Source: Lachnospiraceae bacterium (lineage in GTDB: Bacteria; Bacillota; Clostridia; Lachnospirales; Lachnospiraceae). Taken from it: a stretch of DNA of 57,790 nucleotides. The notes beneath the pieces are model-generated. The model was given only the letters and a program-made list of their open reading frames with translations. It did no database searches and was not told where the DNA came from. The stretch covers positions 1 to 57,790 of the forward strand of contig JAFTVQ010000052.1 in the NCBI GenBank assembly GCA_017461865.1. The letters are read 5' to 3'. Every line of letters begins with the position of its first letter. Within the stretch, counting starts at the first letter, position 1. Below, one piece after another: positions 55,271 to 57,790 of this stretch. The position numbers and the translations under genes were made by a program.

Positions 55271-55424
55271 TGGTTAATCCGACGAGACATCCCACGAAAT
55301 ACCACAACGAATCTTCAGGTTTTTGAAAATCTCTCCGATATATATAATGAAACCAATTAAAATATGCATCCAGGGAGGGATTGTCGGATACGGAGATTAC
55401 GGTATTTTAAAGGTTGACTCTATT

Positions 55425-55565
55425 ATGATTATTACATCCATGAACGGAAAAACCAAACGGGAGCGTCCGGCGGACAAAAATAAGAAGGAAAAGAAGAAAA
55501 ACTTCGATCAGATGTTTCGGGACGCATACAAACAAACGGCTGAAGGTTTTGACATGAGAGCATAA
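55425..55565 (+). CDS. Possible small basic protein of unknown function
   Basis: 46 codons from ATG 55425, encoding a very lysine-rich, hydrophilic peptide (TKRERPADKNKKEKKKN, then FDQMFRDAYKQTAEGFDMRA). The frame stays open upstream to a TTG at 55323 (80 codons) but without a better start. The ribosome site is weak: AAAGG lies 11 bases ahead, and a stronger GGGAGGGA at 55373-55380 has no start codon in this frame at proper distance. A terminator follows immediately. The family is unrecognised, so coding status is open. Confidence 0.45.
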   Translation: MIITSMNGKTKRERPADKNKKEKKKNFDQMFRDAYKQTAEGFDMRA

Positions 55566-55568
55566 AGG

Positions 55569-55602
55569 AAAAGAACTTCTTGAAAAAAGGAGTTCTTTTT
55601 TT
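55569..55602 (+). terminator. Intrinsic terminator after the small ORF
   Basis: An 11-bp stem AAAAGAACTTC/GGAGTTCTTTT (one G-T pair; 55569-55579 with 55589-55599) around a nine-base A-rich loop, followed by further T residues (seven in all from 55596). It begins four bases after the small ORF's stop, an argument that the ORF region is transcribed. Confidence 0.85.
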
Positions 55603-55611
55603 GTGAAATCA

Positions 55612-55620
55612 TGGTATACT
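55612..55620 (+). promoter_or_regulatory. Extended -10 promoter candidate for the cysteine-synthase-like gene
   Basis: TGG-TATACT (55612-55620) is an extended -10, but the -35 position falls in the preceding terminator and is poor (GTTCTT). Predicted start near 55627. Just at the start of that transcript is a small GGGTT...AACCC inverted repeat (55630-55634 with 55642-55646), possibly an operator or leader hairpin. Confidence 0.45.
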
Positions 55621-55687
55621 CATACTTGTGGGTTTCCATATAACCCCAAATCACATATGATAATAAAAACATACGAGGTAAAACAAT

Positions 55688-56620
55688 ATGATTTACGATA
55701 ATGTATTAGCATGTATGGGGCAGACACCTTTGATCCGATTAAATAAAATGCCGGATCCGGAAGGGGCGGAAGTTCTTGTAAAATACGAAGGGCTCAATGT
55801 AGGCGGCTCCATTAAGACAAGAACTGCATACAACATGATTAAGAAAGCAGAAAAAGAAGGTATCATTCACAAAGATTCCGTTATTGTGGAGCCGACCAGC
55901 GGAAACCAGGGAATCGGACTTGCGCTCATCGGAGCCGTGAAGGGATATAAAACCATCATTATTATGCCGGATTCCGTAAGTGAAGAGCGCAGAAAACTGG
56001 TGCGCCACTATGGTGCAGAAGTGATTCTCGTTCATGATGCGGGCAACATCGGCGATTGTATTGATGAATGTATGAAGCTTGCTTATGAAATGGCCGAAAA
56101 AGATCCGAATGTCTATGTTCCGCAGCAGTTTGAAAATCCGGCGAATCCGCTTGTGCACAAACATCATACTGGCCTTGAAATTTTGGAACAGGTGGCAGGA
56201 CCGGTTGACGGTTTTTGTTCCGGTATCGGTACCGGCGGAACTATCAGTGGTGTCGGAGAAGTGTTAAAACGTCAGAATCCGGATGTTGTTATCTGGGCGG
56301 TGGAACCGGAAAATGCAGCCATTCTTGCCGGAGGAACAATCGGAACACATCTTCAGATGGGAATCGGTGACGGACTGATTCCGAAAAACTTAAATCAGGA
56401 AATTTACGATGATGTTTATATTGTTTCCGATGAGGAAGCATTACAGACGGCAAAGGATCTTGCCAGATTAGAGGGTTTGATGTGCGGAATCAGCAGCGGA
56501 ACAAATGTTGCTGCAGCACTGAAGCTTGCCAAGAAATTAGGAAAAGGCAAGACCGTCGTGACAGTCCTGCCTGATACTGCAGAGCGTTATTTTTCAACGC
56601 CGTTATTTGAAAACGAATAA
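55688..56620 (+). CDS. cysK: Cysteine synthase-like PLP enzyme (CysK/O-acetylserine sulfhydrylase family)
   Basis: Fold-type II beta-replacement enzyme, expected to form cysteine from O-acetylserine and sulfide. 310 residues. The PLP lysine is in GGSIKTRTAYNMI; the usual Lys-Asp-Arg is Lys-Thr-Arg. The asparagine loop is EPTSGNQGIGLA, the phosphate loop GIGTGGTISG, and the C-terminus has DTAERYFSTPLF. The unusual residue after the lysine leaves open a different O-acyl-serine or beta-substituted substrate. It has its own predicted promoter and converges with lysR. Confidence 0.88.
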   Translation: MIYDNVLACMGQTPLIRLNKMPDPEGAEVLVKYEGLNVGGSIKTRTAYNMIKKAEKEGIIHKDSVIVEPTSGNQGIGLALIGAVKGYKTIIIMPDSVSEERRKLVRHYGAEVILVHDAGNIGDCIDECMKLAYEMAEKDPNVYVPQQFENPANPLVHKHHTGLEILEQVAGPVDGFCSGIGTGGTISGVGEVLKRQNPDVVIWAVEPENAAILAGGTIGTHLQMGIGDGLIPKNLNQEIYDDVYIVSDEEALQTAKDLARLEGLMCGISSGTNVAAALKLAKKLGKGKTVVTVLPDTAERYFSTPLFENE

Positions 56621-56625
56621 AAACT

Positions 56626-57534
56626 TCAGAATTCATTTCCTGTTTGCTCTGTGAAATAGGAAATGAATTTTTTCATGGCATCGGTCATAATCGTGTCGTC
56701 CTTGTAAACAAGACCGATTTTTCGCTTCGGAATCGTGCGGCGGAAAGAAAGTTCTTTCAAGGTGCCTTTTTCGAGATCTTCTTTTACAAAGTCTTTGATG
56801 ACACATGCGATACCGAGATCAATGCGTGCAAGCTCGATTAAGAGGTCCATCGTGTTAATCTCAATGACATTGCTCATGGAAATCTGATTGGAAGACAGAT
56901 ACATATCCACATATTTGCGGGAAATATTTTCCTTGTTCAGCATCATAAAGGTAGCGTTGTTTAAAATGGCGCCTTTGTCGCTTCCTTCCCGGATGCGCAG
57001 ATTTTCAAGATAACGGTCAGTGGTAACGAAGGTGTCCTGAATCTCGCGGAACGGGATATACGTTAAATTCCCCGGCTGACTCGGAATACCTACAATACCG
57101 ATATCGGTCACCGAATTGTCAATATCGCGGATGGTCTCCATGGACGGATGACAGGTGATGGTCACCTTAATGTGCGGATTATCTTTGACAAACTGCTGCA
57201 GATACGGCAGAAGCACATATTTACAAAGCGTAATGCTGACACCGATGGAAAGCTGAGAGACTCCGAGCTCGTTGACGCGTTTAATCTGTTCCTCGCCGTG
57301 GCGGATGGCAGAGAACGCCGTGCGTACCTGCTCGTACAGAAGCTCGCCCTCCATGGTAAGTGAAACTCCGCGGGAAGAACGGTGAAAAAGCTGAACATCA
57401 AGACTTTGTTCCAGTTTTGAAATTGCTTTACTGATGGCCGGCTGACTGATATACAGCTCTTTGGCTGCGCCGGAGATGTTTTTGTGCTGTGCAACCGTGT
57501 AAAATATGTAATATAAATTTAAATTGGTATCCAT
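56626..57534 (-). CDS. LysR-family transcriptional regulator
   Basis: 302 residues. The N-terminal winged HTH has TVAQHKNISGAAKELYISQPAISKAISKLEQ (in parts), then a periplasmic-type effector domain from about residue 90 (VSQLSIGVSITLCKYVLLPYL). It reads away from leuC, with the divergent region between them, so leuC and possibly ilvC are likely targets and a leucine-pathway intermediate the likely co-inducer. It is the only minus-strand gene recognised. The ribosome site is AAAGGA nine bases ahead of the ATG. Its 3' end overlaps the terminator of the converging cysK. Confidence 0.9.
   Translation of the reverse strand: MDTNLNLYYIFYTVAQHKNISGAAKELYISQPAISKAISKLEQSLDVQLFHRSSRGVSLTMEGELLYEQVRTAFSAIRHGEEQIKRVNELGVSQLSIGVSITLCKYVLLPYLQQFVKDNPHIKVTITCHPSMETIRDIDNSVTDIGIVGIPSQPGNLTYIPFREIQDTFVTTDRYLENLRIREGSDKGAILNNATFMMLNKENISRKYVDMYLSSNQISMSNVIEINTMDLLIELARIDLGIACVIKDFVKEDLEKGTLKELSFRRTIPKRKIGLVYKDDTIMTDAMKKFISYFTEQTGNEF
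56630..56674 (+). terminator. Terminator of the cysteine-synthase-like gene, inside the lysR coding end
   Basis: Perfect 12-bp stem AATTCATTTCCT / AGGAAATGAATT (56630-56641 with 56658-56669), 16-base loop, then TTTTT. It starts ten bases after cysK stops. The stem lies in the last codons of the oppositely oriented lysR. Confidence 0.85.
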
Positions 57535-57570
57535 AAACAGAAATCCTTTCTTTGCTGTTATATCAAATAC

Positions 57571-57599
57571 AGAATACCATAATTAAAATTTATAGTAAA
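57571..57599 (-). promoter_or_regulatory. Promoter of lysR
   Basis: Read on the minus strand: -35 TTTACT (57599-57594), 17-base spacer, -10 TATTCT (57576-57571) preceded by TGG (extended -10). Predicted start near 57564, giving a leader of about 30 bases. The ATAA-N7-TTAT box fills the spacer, so a bound LysR protein would block this promoter. Confidence 0.55.
57579..57593. promoter_or_regulatory. LysR-type operator candidate in the lysR-leuC intergenic region
   Basis: ATAA-TTAAAAT-TTAT fits the T-N11-A rule and shares half-sites with the box upstream of ilvN2. Its centre lies about 65 bases upstream of the predicted leuC start and between the lysR -35 and -10. Two more dyads lie nearer leuC: TTTATA-N5-TATAAA (57589-57605) and ATTTAT-AG-ATAAAT (57619-57632), possible activation sites. 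The region is very AT-rich, which lowers the weight of each match. Confidence 0.45.
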
Positions 57600-57635
57600 T
57601 ATAAACAATATGTATTTTATTTATAGATAAATATT

Positions 57636-57644
57636 TGCTATACT
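57636..57644 (+). promoter_or_regulatory. Extended -10 promoter of leuC
   Basis: TG-C-TATACT (57636-57644), an extended -10 with a poor -35 (TTTATT at 57616-57621). Weak -35 with good -10 is what an activator-dependent promoter would show. Predicted start near 57651; leader about 26 bases, with TAGGAGG ahead of the ATG. Confidence 0.6.
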
Positions 57645-57676
57645 CGTAACATAGAAGTAATAGGAGGTTTAGGTCA

Positions 57677-57790
57677 ATGGGAATGACAATGACACAGAAG
57701 ATTCTTGCAGCACATGCAGGTCTTGAATATGTAGAAGCCGGACAGCTCATCGAGGCAGATCTTGATCTTGTACTCGGAAATGACATTACA
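57677..57790 (+). CDS. leuC: 3-isopropylmalate dehydratase large subunit, N-terminal fragment (3' end outside window)
   Basis: First 38 residues of the aconitase-like LeuC, which with LeuD isomerises 2-isopropylmalate in leucine synthesis. [14 protein letters not shown] and [17 protein letters not shown] are the conserved start of the family. The ATG lies after TAGGAGG. An upstream AGGT overlaps the start region. The gene runs off the window. Confidence 0.93.
   Translation, partial: MGMTMTQKILAAHAGLEYVEAGQLIEADLDLVLGNDIT

Noticed and set aside
55125..55307. Minus-strand open frame of 60 codons in the ilvC-cysK gap
   Set aside because: It lies wholly in the inverted-repeat cluster, has no ribosome site, and its amino acid repeats follow the DNA motif.

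Overview
The window looks like about 58 kb of core chromosome from a low-to-mid GC, spore-forming Firmicute, most likely a member of the Lachnospiraceae (Clostridia). The case rests on gene content. There are sporulation genes (yqfC, yqfD, a BofC-like protein, a SpoVB/MurJ-like flippase), a clostridial Nfn-type transhydrogenase pair, formate-THF ligase, a truncated MetH, and a mre-min-rodA shape and division cluster. AGGAGG-type ribosome sites and frequent TTG/GTG starts fit as well. I see no rRNA, tRNA, CRISPR array, insertion sequence or prophage. All protein genes lie on the + strand except one LysR regulator at the right end, which suggests one replichore read along its leading strand.

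Layout. 1-4.4 kb: 3' end of ftsK/spoIIIE, fhs, and a zinc-ribbon/TPR membrane protein. 4.4-10 kb: a promoter, then nfnA-nfnB, two membrane proteins of unknown function around rlmH, and nth. 10-17.2 kb: pdp, then yqfC-yqfD-phoH-yqfF-ybeY (the yqfF product has a degenerate HD site) and a MOP-family flippase. 17.3-20.8 kb: BofC-like protein and two FAD oxidoreductases. 20.8-23.7 kb: proB, a DUF896 gene, a 5-formyl-THF cyclo-ligase gene and proA. 23.7-32 kb: miaB-mutS-mutL-miaA-ynbB-like (mismatch repair plus tRNA A37 modification; no hfq). 32.1-42.6 kb: DUF4321, radC, mreBCD, a large PBP, minCDE, rodA, mgsA and a lipoprotein DD-carboxypeptidase, that is, cell elongation and division-site placement. 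42.6-45.9 kb: a small P-loop protein with its own promoter and terminator, an HlyD-like protein, yggS and sepF. 46-51 kb: aroB, lspA, rluD-like gene and a methionine synthase. 51-54.9 kb: ilvB, two consecutive ilvN-type small subunits, and ilvC. 55-57.8 kb: a strongly structured intergenic repeat region, a small ORF, a cysteine-synthase-like gene, and a lysR gene divergent from leuC.

How the parts may fit together. The right end is a branched-chain amino acid locus. The divergent lysR-leuC region carries an ATAA-N7-TTAT box between the predicted -35 and -10 of lysR and about 65 bp upstream of the predicted leuC start. A clearer copy (ATAAC-N5-GTTAT) lies about 69 bp upstream of the predicted start of ilvN2-ilvC. 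This suggests one LysR regulator coordinating leucine and isoleucine/valine synthesis. The least explained DNA is at 54996-55270, where five alternating forward and reverse copies of a TTTGTCCYACT / AGTRGGRCAAA motif make chained, mutually exclusive hairpins downstream of the ilvC terminator. The rest is largely conserved housekeeping. Its notable deviations are the HD-to-HK change in YqfF, the paired IlvN paralogues, MetH without a reactivation domain, short MinE, and a PBP with a large insertion.
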